Part shown: piece by piece, positions 51,597 to 59,857 of the stretch | Layout: every line of letters begins with the position of its first letter | Position numbering within the stretch: the first letter of the stretch is position 1 | Origin: Streptomyces sp. Ru72 | GTDB taxonomy: Bacteria; Actinomycetota; Actinomycetes; Streptomycetales; Streptomycetaceae | Reading direction: 5' to 3' | Length of the DNA stretch: 64,000 bases | Assembly (NCBI RefSeq): GCF_002920635.1 | Contig: NZ_PQSR01000035.1 | Location: forward strand, 1-64,000 | Notes under the pieces: model-generated | Databases searched by the model: none | Seen by the model: only the letters and a program-made list of their open reading frames with translations | Told to the model about the DNA's origin: nothing | Translations under genes and position numbers: made by a program

Positions 51597-52244
51597 CTAG
51601 CGCCCGGTCGAACGCCTGGCGTTTTCCAGGTGCTCGGTGAGCTGCTTCTGGATGCGCACGGTCGCCTCGTCCAGCGCCTTGCGCGTACGCCGTCCGCTGC
51701 CGTCGCCCGCCTGGAACGGGTCGCCGAAGACGACGTCGATACGGCTGCGCAACGGGGGCAGCCCCTTTATCAACCGTCCCCGCCGCTCGGAGCTTCCCAG
51801 CACCGCGACCGGGACGATCGGCGCCCCGCTGCGGACCGCGAAGTAGGCGAGCCCGGCGCGCAGCGAGGCGAAGTCGCCCCCGCCGCGGGTGCCCTCGGGG
51901 AAGATGCCGAGGACTCCCCCGTTCTGGAGCACGCCGAGCGCCCGGGTGACGGCCGTGCGGTCGGTGGACGTGCGGTCCACCTTCAGCTGGCCGATGCCGC
52001 GCAGGAAGGGGTCCAGGGGGCCGACGAACGCCTCCTTCTTGATCAGGAAGTGCGTCGGCCTGGGCGCCACGCCCATGACCATGGGCCCGTCGATGTTGTG
52101 GGAGTGGTTCACGGCGAAGATCAGCGGGCCGCTCGCGGGCACCCTCCACGCGCCGAGCACGCGCGGCTTCCACAGCCCGTACATCAGCGGGACGCCGATG
52201 CGACGTCCGACTTCGGCGCTCCGCGCGGAAGGAACCTCGGTCAC
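51597..52244 (-). CDS. 1-acyl-sn-glycerol-3-phosphate acyltransferase (PlsC family)
   Basis: The 215-residue protein has the PlsC acyltransferase motifs: NHSHNIDGP (motif I, H-x4-D, about residue 40) and FPEGTRGG (motif III, about 110), with a hydrophobic stretch before the first. It should transfer an acyl chain to lysophosphatidic acid during phospholipid synthesis at the membrane. The GTG start overlaps the cmk stop by four bases (GTGA), and der follows within 75 bases. I chose GTG 52244 because it gives that overlap and a normal family length. Confidence 0.87.
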   Translation of the reverse strand: MTEVPSARSAEVGRRIGVPLMYGLWKPRVLGAWRVPASGPLIFAVNHSHNIDGPMVMGVAPRPTHFLIKKEAFVGPLDPFLRGIGQLKVDRTSTDRTAVTRALGVLQNGGVLGIFPEGTRGGGDFASLRAGLAYFAVRSGAPIVPVAVLGSSERRGRLIKGLPPLRSRIDVVFGDPFQAGDGSGRRTRKALDEATVRIQKQLTEHLENARRSTGR

Positions 52245-52936
52245 TTCCCGGCCCGCTTCTCCTCGACGAGGGTGACGACGCACTCGATGACCTGCTGCAG
52301 GGTGAGCTCGGTGGTGTCCACCTCGACCGCGTCGTCCGCCTTGGCGAGCGGGGAGGTCTTGCGGCTGGAGTCGGCCGCGTCCCGCTTGATCAGCGCCTCA
52401 CGGGTGGCGTGCAGGTCCGCGCCCTTCAGTTCGCCGTTGCGGCGGGCGGCGCGTGCCTCCGGGGAGGCGGTGAGGAAGATCTTCAGATCGGCGTCGGGCA
52501 GCACGGTCGTGCCGATGTCACGGCCCTCGACGACGATGCCGTTCTCGGCGGAGGCGGCCAGCGAGCGCTGCAGCTCGGTGATCCGGGCGCGCACCTCGGG
52601 CACCGCGCTGACCGCGCTGACCTTGGAGGAGACCTCCGGGGAACGGATCGGCCCGGAGACGTCCGTGCCGTCCACCGTGATGGTGGGAGCCTTCGGGTCG
52701 GTGCCGGAGACGATCTCCGGCTTGCCCGCCACCGCCGCGATGGCCGTGGGGTCCGCTATGTCGATGCCGTTGTGCACCATCCACCAGGTGATCGCCCGGT
52801 ACTGGGCGCCGGTGTCCAGGTAGCTCAGCCCGAGCTGTGCGGCCACAGCCTTCGACGTGCTCGACTTGCCCGTGCCGGCGGGGCCGTCGATGGCGACAAT
52901 CACTGCCGGGGCGGTCCGGGCGGCGCCGTTTTCCAC
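52241..52936 (-). CDS. cmk: Cytidylate kinase
   Basis: The 231-residue protein carries the P-loop IDGPAGTGKSSTSKAVA (about residues 13-29) and the CMP-binding/insert region LDTGAQYRAITWW, and ends in the LID region with RDAADSSRKTSPLAKADDA and VDTTELTLQQV, typical of bacterial CMP kinase. It phosphorylates CMP and dCMP with ATP for nucleotide salvage and synthesis. Its end overlaps the plsC-like start by four bases. GTG 52936 is the start; the gene lies about 165 bases downstream of the prephenate dehydrogenase gene. Confidence 0.94.
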   Translation of the reverse strand: MENGAARTAPAVIVAIDGPAGTGKSSTSKAVAAQLGLSYLDTGAQYRAITWWMVHNGIDIADPTAIAAVAGKPEIVSGTDPKAPTITVDGTDVSGPIRSPEVSSKVSAVSAVPEVRARITELQRSLAASAENGIVVEGRDIGTTVLPDADLKIFLTASPEARAARRNGELKGADLHATREALIKRDAADSSRKTSPLAKADDAVEVDTTELTLQQVIECVVTLVEEKRAGK

Positions 52937-53100
52937 GGTGGGAACACCTTCCTGGTGGGGTGTGGCGGGTGGGTGGACGGACGGGACGCGAGGGCGCCCC
53001 GCACAAGGTTACTGGCTCGCGGGGCCCGGTAGGCCGGGCCTGCCCGTCACCCGGTCGCCGCAGCGCCCGGCGCGGACCCGTGACCGGTCGTACCGCCGCC

Positions 53101-54186
53101 CTACTGCCTGATCACCCAGCCCCGCTCCCGCAGCGCGGCGCTCAGCACCGGAGCGGCCGTCTGCTCCACCATCAGCTGGACCAGGCCGGCCTGCTGCCCC
53201 GTCGCGTGCTCGATGCGGACGTCCTCGATGTTGATCCCGGCCCTGCCCGCGTCCGCGAAGATACGGGCCAGCTGGCCGGGCTGGTCGTCGATGAGGACGG
53301 CCACGGTCTCGTAGGCCCGTGGCGCGCTGCCGTGCTTGCCGGGCACCCGGGTCTGCCCGGCGTTGCCGCGGCGCAGCACGTCCTGGATGCCCTCGGTGCC
53401 CTCGCGCCGCTTGGCCTCGTCGGAGGACTGCAGGGCCCGCAGGGCCTGGACGGTCTCGTCGAGGTCGGCGGCCACCTCGGAGAGCAGGTCGGCGACCGGG
53501 CCCGGGTTGGCGGACAGGATGTCGATCCACATCCGGGGGTCGGAGGCCGCGATCCGCGTCACGTCCCGGATGCCCTGCCCGCACAGCCGCACGGCCGCCT
53601 CCTCGGCGTGCTCCAGGCGCGCGGCGACCATGCTGGAGACCAGGTGGGGCATGTGCGAGACGAGCGCGACGGCGCGGTCGTGGGCGTCGGCGTCCATGAC
53701 GACCGGCACGGCGCGGCAGTGCGAGACCAGCTCGAGAGCGAGGTTGAGCACCTCGGTGTCGGTGTCCCGGGTCGGGGTCAGCACCCAGGGCCGCCCTTCG
53801 AAGAGGTCGCCGCTGGCCGCCAGCGGGCCGGACTTCTCCCGTCCCGACATGGGGTGTGTGCCGATGTACGAGGTCAGGTCGAGGCCGAGCGCCTCCAGCT
53901 CGCGGCGCGGTCCCCCCTTGACGCTGGCCACGTCGAGGTAGGCGCGACCGAGGCCACGCCGCATGGCGTCGGCGAGCGCGGCCGCCACGTGGGCGGGCGG
54001 GGCGGCGACGACCACCAGGTCGACCGGGCCCTCGGGCGCCTCGTCGGTCCCGGCTCCGAGCGCGGCGGCCGTTCGGGCCTGCTCGGGGTCGTGGTCGGCG
54101 AGGTGCACGGTGACCCCGCGGGCGGCGAGCGCCAGGGCCGCGGACGTGCCGATCAGCCCTGTGCCGATGACGAGTGCGGTCCTCAC
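53101..54186 (-). CDS. tyrA: Prephenate dehydrogenase with ACT domain
   Basis: The 361-residue protein has an NAD-binding Rossmann motif at the start (ALVIGTGLIGTSAALAL, about residues 4-20), a prephenate dehydrogenase helical domain including GTHPMSGREKSGP (about 117-129), and a C-terminal ACT-like domain (ETVAVLIDDQPGQLARIFAD, about 288-307). It converts prephenate to 4-hydroxyphenylpyruvate in tyrosine synthesis; the ACT domain suggests feedback by an aromatic amino acid. GTG 54186 overlaps the aroH stop by four bases, so both are translated together. Confidence 0.93.
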   Translation of the reverse strand: MRTALVIGTGLIGTSAALALAARGVTVHLADHDPEQARTAAALGAGTDEAPEGPVDLVVVAAPPAHVAAALADAMRRGLGRAYLDVASVKGGPRRELEALGLDLTSYIGTHPMSGREKSGPLAASGDLFEGRPWVLTPTRDTDTEVLNLALELVSHCRAVPVVMDADAHDRAVALVSHMPHLVSSMVAARLEHAEEAAVRLCGQGIRDVTRIAASDPRMWIDILSANPGPVADLLSEVAADLDETVQALRALQSSDEAKRREGTEGIQDVLRRGNAGQTRVPGKHGSAPRAYETVAVLIDDQPGQLARIFADAGRAGINIEDVRIEHATGQQAGLVQLMVEQTAAPVLSAALRERGWVIRQ

Positions 54187-54545
54187 TGGGCGATGTCCTT
54201 GCGCAGAGCGGCGGCGGCGCCGAGGTAGACATGCGCGATCTCCGCGCGCGGCTTGTCGGACTCGATGTGGGCGAGGATGCGGACGACCCGGGGCATCGCG
54301 CCCTCGACGTCCAGCTCCTGGGCGCAGATCAGCGGCACGTCGACGATGCCGAGCTTGCGGGCGGCGGCCGCCGGGAAGTCGCTGTGCAGATCGGGCGTGG
54401 CCGTGAACCAGATGCTGATCAGGTCGTCGGTGGTCAGCCCGTTGCGCTCCAGGACGGCGGTGAGCAGGGCGCCGACCTGCTCGTCCATGTGCCCGGCCTC
54501 GTCCCGCTCGAGCTGAACGGCGCCCCGGACCGCTCGTACCGCCAC
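54183..54545 (-). CDS. aroH: Monofunctional chorismate mutase, AroH type
   Basis: The 120-residue protein matches the trimeric AroH fold: VRAVRGAVQLERDEAGHMDE at the start (active-site Arg), LISIWFTATPDLHSDFPAAA in the middle and the RAEIAHVYLGAAAALRKD end with conserved Arg and Tyr. It rearranges chorismate to prephenate, the substrate of the overlapping tyrA product. GTG 54545 is the start. The gene lies about 170 bases from rluB on the same strand. Confidence 0.94.
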   Translation of the reverse strand: MAVRAVRGAVQLERDEAGHMDEQVGALLTAVLERNGLTTDDLISIWFTATPDLHSDFPAAAARKLGIVDVPLICAQELDVEGAMPRVVRILAHIESDKPRAEIAHVYLGAAAALRKDIAQ

Positions 54546-54716
54546 GCTGGTGCTCCTTGCTGATCTACGGAAAAGGTCTGCTCACCAGCGTAGAGCACGC
54601 CCCGCACCCCGATAGGGACGCGGGCTGTGACGATGTGCGGCTCCGCCGCGTGGGCGCGATCGACCACGACGGAGCCGCCGGACGCGACCCGGCATCAGGC
54701 ACCGGGTTCTCAGCCG

Positions 54717-55787
54717 TTACAGATCGACTTCCTTCATCAGCATGCCGACCTCGGTGTTGGACAACCGCCGCAGCCAACCGGACTTCTGGTCCCCCAGCGT
54801 GATCGGCCCGAACGCGGTGCGGACCAACTTGTCCACAGGGAAACCGGCCTCCGCCAGCATGCGCCGCACGATGTGCTTGCGCCCCTCGTGCAGGGTCACC
54901 TCGACGAGGTAGTTCTTGCCGGTCTGCTCGACCACCCGGAAGTGGTCCGCGCGCGCGTACCCGTCCTCGAGCCGGACGCCCTCCTTCAGGCGCTTGCCCA
55001 GGTCGCGCGGGATCGGGCCCACGATGTGCGCGAGGTAGGTCTTCTTCACGCCGTACTTGGGGTGCGTCAGCCGGTGCGCCAGCTCACCGTGGTTGGTGAG
55101 CAGGATGACGCCCTCGGTCTCGGTGTCGAGCCGGCCGACGTGGAAGAGCCGGGTCTCGCGGTTGGTGACGTAGTCGCCGAGGCACTGGCGGCCCTCCGGG
55201 TCCTCCATGGTGGAGACGACACCGGCCGGCTTGTTGAGCGAGAAGAACTGGTACGACTGCGTGGCCACGGTCAGCCCGTCGACCTTGATCTCGTCCTTCT
55301 CGGGGTCGACCCGCAGGCCCTGCTCGGTGACGATCGCGCCGTTGACCTCGACCCTGGCCTGCTCGATCAGCTCTTCGCAGGCACGCCGGGAGCCGTAACC
55401 CGCGCGCGCGAGCACCTTCTGGAGCCGCTCGCCCTCCTGCTCGGCGCCCGGGAAGGTCTTGGGCAGCTTGAGGTCCTTCTTGCCCGCGTACCGCTCGCGG
55501 TTGCGCTCCTCGATCTGCGCCTCGTACTCGCGCGGGCGCGCCGGGGCCGTACGACCGCGCCCGCCGCGCTGCTGGGACTGCTTCGGGCCGCCCTTGGCGC
55601 CGCCGCGGGCCGCGCCGCCGCGCCCGGCCTTCGGGCCGTCCTGCGTGGCGCCCGGGCCGACGTCGTAGCGGCGCTCCTCGGGGCGGGGCTTGCGGGGGCG
55701 GCCCTGCCCCTGCTTCTGGTCCCTGTTGTTGCCGGCACCGCGGTAGTTACCGCGCCCGCCGCTCTTGCCGCTGCCGCTGCTTCGCAT
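54717..55787 (-). CDS. rluB: rRNA pseudouridine synthase RluB-like with long basic N-tail
   Basis: The 356-residue protein has an S4 RNA-binding domain (KVLARAGYGSRRACEELIEQ, about 125-144) and a pseudouridine synthase domain with the catalytic Asp in VGRLDTETEGVILLTNHG (about 211-228). This is the arrangement of RluB/RsuA, which modifies 23S or 16S rRNA. The first 110 residues are unusual: low-complexity, Gly/Arg/Lys-rich, with RGG-like units, and probably bind RNA non-specifically. The ATG overlaps the scpB stop by one base, so it continues the scpA-scpB transcript. Confidence 0.9.
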   Translation of the reverse strand: MRSSGSGKSGGRGNYRGAGNNRDQKQGQGRPRKPRPEERRYDVGPGATQDGPKAGRGGAARGGAKGGPKQSQQRGGRGRTAPARPREYEAQIEERNRERYAGKKDLKLPKTFPGAEQEGERLQKVLARAGYGSRRACEELIEQARVEVNGAIVTEQGLRVDPEKDEIKVDGLTVATQSYQFFSLNKPAGVVSTMEDPEGRQCLGDYVTNRETRLFHVGRLDTETEGVILLTNHGELAHRLTHPKYGVKKTYLAHIVGPIPRDLGKRLKEGVRLEDGYARADHFRVVEQTGKNYLVEVTLHEGRKHIVRRMLAEAGFPVDKLVRTAFGPITLGDQKSGWLRRLSNTEVGMLMKEVDL

Positions 55788-56458
55788 CAAAGTTCCGTCG
55801 TCGTCTTCGTCGTGTGATCGTCGTCTGCGTCCGGAGCATCGGGAGCGTCCGGGTCGAACGACGGTACGCCCTCCTGGGTCTCGGCCTCGATCGCCTCCGC
55901 CTCCGGGAGGAAGGGCGCGAGCTCCGGGAGCTCGTCCAGACCGCGCAGGCCCATCCGCTCCAGGAAGTAGTTCGTCGTCCTGTACAGGATCGCACCTGTT
56001 TCGGGTTCCGTGCCCGCCTCTTCGACCAGACCGCGTTGGAGGAGGGTGCGCATGACCCCGTCGCAGTTCACTCCGCGCACCGCCGAGACGCGGCTGCGGC
56101 TGACCGGCTGGCGGTACGCGACCACGGCGAGGGTCTCGAGGGCGGCCTGGGTGAGGCGGGCCTGCTGCCCGTCGAGCACGAACCGCTCCACGGCGGGGGC
56201 GTACTCGGCGCGGGTGTAGAAGCGCCAGCCTCCCGCGACGAACCGCAGCTCGAAGCCGCGCCCCTGCACGGTGTACTCGTCCGCCAGCTCGCGCAGCGCG
56301 TCCGCGATCTGCCGGCGGGGCCGCTCCAGGATCTTCGCCAGGTGCTCCTCGGTGGCGGGCTCGTCCACGACCATGAGGACGGCCTCGAGGGCGGGCTTGA
56401 GGTCGAGGTCGGCGACGGTGTTCAGCCCTGCCGGTGCGTCGATGGTGTCCTCGCTCAC
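55787..56458 (-). CDS. scpB: Segregation and condensation protein B
   Basis: The 223-residue protein is ScpB, two winged-helix domains that bind the kleisin ScpA in the SMC condensin. The diagnostic region EAVLMVVDEPATEEHLAKIL begins the first domain, and RQPVSRSRVSAVRGVNCDGV is the conserved core (about 145-164). The C-terminal 35 residues are acidic and disordered. GTG 56458 overlaps the scpA stop by four bases. Confidence 0.93.
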   Translation of the reverse strand: MSEDTIDAPAGLNTVADLDLKPALEAVLMVVDEPATEEHLAKILERPRRQIADALRELADEYTVQGRGFELRFVAGGWRFYTRAEYAPAVERFVLDGQQARLTQAALETLAVVAYRQPVSRSRVSAVRGVNCDGVMRTLLQRGLVEEAGTEPETGAILYRTTNYFLERMGLRGLDELPELAPFLPEAEAIEAETQEGVPSFDPDAPDAPDADDDHTTKTTTEL

Positions 56459-57705
56459 GCCTTCTCCTCCTCCTTGGCCGGCTCGGGCTGCTCGGGCGGC
56501 CGGTCGAACTCGTCGGTGACCATGACGTCGGCGTCCCCGTCCCCACCGGTCCAGCGCACGACCAGCTCGCCGAGGGCGGCCTCCTGCTCCAGCGCCACGG
56601 CCTTCTCCCGGTACAGCTCCAGCAGTGCGAGGAAGCGGGCGACGACGGTGAGGGTGTCGTCGGTGTCCTCGATCAGCGCCCGGAAGCTGGCCTCCCCGAG
56701 CTCTCTCAGCCGGGCCACGACGATCCCGGCCTGCTCCTGCACGCTGACCAGCGGGGCGTGGATGTGGTCGACATACACCTGCGGCTTGGGCTTGGGCTGC
56801 ATCGCCTTGACGGCGAGCTTGGCGAATCCTTCGGGCCCGATGCTGATGACGACCTCGGGCAGCAGCTCGGCATGGTGCGGCTCGAGGCCCACGGTACGGG
56901 GATACCGCCGGGCCTCGTCGTCGGTGCGCCGGTTGAAGATCTCGGCGATCTGTTTGTACGCGCGGTACTGCAGCAGCCGCGCGAACAGCAGGTCCCTGGC
57001 TTCGAGCAGCGCGAGGTCGGCCTCGTCCTCCACCTCGGCGGCGGGCAGCAGCCGCGCGGCCTTGAGGTCGAGCAGTGTGGCGGCGACGACGAGGAACTCG
57101 GTCGTCTGGTCCAGGTCCCAGTCCGGCCCCATGGCCCGGATGTGCGCCATGAACTCGTCGGTCACCTTGGACAGGGCGACCTCGGTCACGTCGAGCTTGT
57201 GCTTGGAGATCAACTGCAGGAGCAGGTCGAAGGGCCCCTCGAAGTTGTCGAGCCGGACCTTGAAGACACCGTCGCCGGGTTCGGTCTCGTCGACGTCAGG
57301 CGCGGGGGCCTGGGGCTCCTCGTCCGCGGCCCCGGGTCGGGGCTGAGGCGGGAAGTCGGGCTCGGGCCCGGGCCGAGACTCGTCAGACTCGGGCTCCGGC
57401 TCGGGCCGCGATTCTGGCTGAGGCCCGGGTTCGGGCCGAGGTGCAAACTGAGGCTCGGGCTCGGGCCGAGACTCGTCGGGCTCGGGTTCCGGCTCGGGCC
57501 GCGATTCTGGCTGACGCCCGGGTTCGGGCCAAGGTTCGGGCTGAGGTCCGGGCTCGGCGGCCGGCGGTACCTCTTGGAGCGGCGCCGCCTCCTGGACGGG
57601 CGCCGGTGCGACCGGTGCCGCTCCGGGACCCCGCCCCAGCGCACGCCGACGCCCACCGAAGCCGGAGGAACCGGTGGCGGAAGCGGAGCCGTCGTTCGAG
57701 GTCAT
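56455..57705 (-). CDS. scpA: Segregation and condensation protein A (kleisin) with acidic Pro-rich N-tail
   Basis: The 416-residue protein carries the ScpA kleisin core: FKVRLDNFEGPFDLLLQLIS (about residues 155-174), then LDVTEVALSKVTDEFMAHIR, and the C-terminal winged helix ending near residue 395. ScpA bridges the two SMC heads in chromosome compaction. The first 145 residues, absent in most bacteria, are Pro/Glu/Arg-rich and contain two 31-residue near-identical units encoded by a 93-bp tandem duplication. It overlaps scpB by four bases and starts about 20 bases after the RHH gene stop. Confidence 0.92.
   Translation of the reverse strand: MTSNDGSASATGSSGFGGRRRALGRGPGAAPVAPAPVQEAAPLQEVPPAAEPGPQPEPWPEPGRQPESRPEPEPEPDESRPEPEPQFAPRPEPGPQPESRPEPEPESDESRPGPEPDFPPQPRPGAADEEPQAPAPDVDETEPGDGVFKVRLDNFEGPFDLLLQLISKHKLDVTEVALSKVTDEFMAHIRAMGPDWDLDQTTEFLVVAATLLDLKAARLLPAAEVEDEADLALLEARDLLFARLLQYRAYKQIAEIFNRRTDDEARRYPRTVGLEPHHAELLPEVVISIGPEGFAKLAVKAMQPKPKPQVYVDHIHAPLVSVQEQAGIVVARLRELGEASFRALIEDTDDTLTVVARFLALLELYREKAVALEQEAALGELVVRWTGGDGDADVMVTDEFDRPPEQPEPAKEEEKA
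57373..57558 (-). repeat. 93-bp tandem duplication inside scpA
   Basis: Two consecutive 93-bp units (57373-57465 and 57466-57558) share most bases, including CCGAGACTCGTC starts and the CCGCGATTCTGGCTGA block in both. They encode 31-residue Pro/Glu/Ser/Arg-rich segments of the ScpA tail. The period is in frame. Confidence 0.78.
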
Positions 57706-57724
57706 AGCCGTCGCAGGCTACCTC

Positions 57725-58318
57725 TTACCGCCCCCGGAGCCGACGTACGAGGATGCTCGCGTCCCCCCGGGACTCCAGGTCCGCCAGCACCACGGCGACG
57801 GCCTCCCGCACGATCCGCCCGCGGTCCACCGCGAGGCCGTGCTCGCCCCGGAGCACCAGCCGTGCGTGCTCGAGGTCCATCAGCTCCTCCGCGGACACGT
57901 ACACGGTGATCTTCTCGTCGTGCCGCTCGCGCCCGCTGGGCCGCCGCCCGGCCGCGCGCCCCCGCTTGCGCTGCTGGGCCGCGGACGAGGCCGCGGAGGG
58001 ACCGGCAGAACCTTCCTGCGCCGCCGCCGCGCCACGCCGCGCGGTCCGCTCCGCGGCGGCGGACCGTGCGCGGGACTCCCCGGCCTCCGCCTCCGCGACG
58101 TCCGCCGCGACGTGTTCGTCGCCCTCGCCGTCGCCGCCCTGCACGGGCACCGACGGCGGTGCGTCCTCCGCCGGGGCCGCCGGGTCGCTCTCGCCCGCGG
58201 GAGCCGGCACCCGGGCCTCGCCGTTGGCCTGGCGCCTGGGGGTGGACGCCTGGAGCGCCGTTCCCCCGGTGGTACGGAACAGTTCGTCGGCCCCCGGCAG
58301 ACTCACTCGGCGTGACAC
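57725..58318 (-). CDS. Putative ribbon-helix-helix DNA-binding partner of ParA-like ATPase
   Basis: The 197-residue protein has a long disordered Ala/Glu/Arg-rich N-terminal part (about 1-125). Its C-terminal domain, EKITVYVSAEELMDLEHARL (about 133-152) then VDRGRIVREAVAVVLADLES, looks like a ribbon-helix-helix or short ParB-like DNA-binding fold. It overlaps the ParA-like gene by 16 bases and lies upstream of scpA on the same strand. The context suggests it is the DNA-binding partner of that ATPase. Family and function are inferred; no ParB HTH or ParS-type motif is visible. Confidence 0.62.
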   Translation of the reverse strand: MSRRVSLPGADELFRTTGGTALQASTPRRQANGEARVPAPAGESDPAAPAEDAPPSVPVQGGDGEGDEHVAADVAEAEAGESRARSAAAERTARRGAAAAQEGSAGPSAASSAAQQRKRGRAAGRRPSGRERHDEKITVYVSAEELMDLEHARLVLRGEHGLAVDRGRIVREAVAVVLADLESRGDASILVRRLRGR

Positions 58319-59478
58319 CGGGCGAGCACCTCCCTGGCGAGCTGGCGGTAGGCGGCGGCACCGACGGAGTTGGAGGCGTACGTGGTGATCGGTTCACCGG
58401 CGACCGTGGTCTCCGGGAAGCGCACGGTCCGGCCGATCACCGTGTGGTAGACGTGGTCGTCGAACGCCTCGACGACCCGCGCGAGGACCTCACGGCTGTG
58501 CACGGTCCGGGAGTCGTACATCGTGGCGAGGATGCCGTCGAGTTCGAGGTCGGGGTTGAGCCGCTCCTGGACCTTCTCGATGGTCTCGGTGAGCAGCGCG
58601 ACACCGCGCAACGCGAAGAACTCGCACTCCAGCGGCACGATCACCTTGTGCGCCGCGGTGAGCGCGTTGACGGTGAGCAGGCCGAGCGAGGGCTGGCAGT
58701 CGATCACGATGTAGTCGTAGTCCGGCAGCAGCGGCTTGAGCGCCCGCTGGAGCGTGGACTCGCGCGCGACCTCGGAGACCAGCTGGACCTCGGCGGCCGA
58801 GAGGTCGATGTTGCTCGGCAGCAGGTCCATGTTGGGGACCGCGGTCTTCAGCAGGACCTCGTCCGCCGACATGCCCCGCTCCATGAGCAGGTTGTAGACG
58901 GTGAGGTCCAGCTCCATGGGGTTCACGCCGAGTCCCACGGACAACGCGCCCTGCGGGTCGAAGTCGACGAGCAGCACCCGGCGCCCGTACTCGGCGAGCG
59001 CGGCACCCAGGTTGATGGTCGACGTGGTCTTGCCGACGCCGCCCTTCTGGTTGCACATCGCGATGATCGTGGCCGGGCCGTGGTCGGTCAGCGGTCCGGG
59101 GATCGGGAAGTACGGCAGCGGGCGGCCGGTGGGGCCGATGCGCTCACGGCGCTGCCGGGCCGCGTCGGGCGCGAGCGTGGCCGCGTACTCGGGATCGGGC
59201 TCGTATTCGGCGTCGGGGTCGTAGAAGTGCCCCTCGGGCAGCTCTTCGTAGTCGGCGAAGTGGTTGTGGACTCCGCCACTTCCGTCGCCGGACATGGCGT
59301 TCACGTGTTGGCCATCCATGCTCTGGTGTGCTGTCTGAGCCATATGGGGGCTCTGGCTCTGGTGGGCTGCGAAGGTACGGACAGCGACGGAGCCGACAGC
59401 CTCGAGCCCCGTGGGGCCCGTGCCCCGCGCAGGCATTCCTGGTTGACCACCCCCGGGAGTAAATGTCGACTCATTCAC
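58303..59478 (-). CDS. ParA-family ATPase (non-canonical locus)
   Basis: The 391-residue protein has a deviant Walker A motif, CNQKGGVGKTTSTINLG (about residues 140-156), and the A-prime motif LLVDFDPQGALS (about 168), as in ParA/MinD ATPases that drive DNA or protein positioning. The first 110 residues are disordered, Gly/His/Asp-rich and not found in standard ParA. It is not in the usual parAB locus at oriC but beside an RHH gene and scpAB. GTG 59478 has AAGGAGG about eleven bases upstream. It is divergent in arrangement from ald only by terminator, being codirectional. Confidence 0.88.
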   Translation of the reverse strand: MNESTFTPGGGQPGMPARGTGPTGLEAVGSVAVRTFAAHQSQSPHMAQTAHQSMDGQHVNAMSGDGSGGVHNHFADYEELPEGHFYDPDAEYEPDPEYAATLAPDAARQRRERIGPTGRPLPYFPIPGPLTDHGPATIIAMCNQKGGVGKTTSTINLGAALAEYGRRVLLVDFDPQGALSVGLGVNPMELDLTVYNLLMERGMSADEVLLKTAVPNMDLLPSNIDLSAAEVQLVSEVARESTLQRALKPLLPDYDYIVIDCQPSLGLLTVNALTAAHKVIVPLECEFFALRGVALLTETIEKVQERLNPDLELDGILATMYDSRTVHSREVLARVVEAFDDHVYHTVIGRTVRFPETTVAGEPITTYASNSVGAAAYRQLAREVLARCHAE

Positions 59479-59738
59479 AAGTCGTCTTACCTCCTTGGTG
59501 ACCAGGAAACTTCTAGATAGGTCAGCGTGGCACCATGCCGACGGTTGGCGACTCTATGGCGTGTCGGCGGTCCGCAGCAACACAATCCGCCGGACCCGGA
59601 TCGATGTGTCGGCATTGAAACATCCCGCTGTCAAGGGCGCCCGGGTGTCATTCGCCCGGTTTCACCGGTGTGCGAAACGGTGGAAGGGTTGCGTTCGAGG
59701 CGACTTGAACGAGTGTCGCAAAGTGACCATACACACAC

Positions 59739-59771
59739 CCGGCCGGACCTTGTCGGGCAAGGTCCGGCCGG
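59739..59771 (-). terminator. Hairpin terminator between ald and the ParA-like gene
   Basis: A perfect 14-bp stem (CCGGCCGGACCTTG with its complement) with a five-base loop lies about 87 bases after the ald stop codon. It occupies most of the 379-base gap before the ParA-like start; nothing else supported is seen in that gap. Confidence 0.8.
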
Positions 59772-59857
59772 ATGAGCGGTGTTGACGAGGCGTGTTGACC
59801 TATCGCCTTGTGGGCACGGCGAATCGAACCCGCGCCCGTCGCCGACCTGGTGACGAC

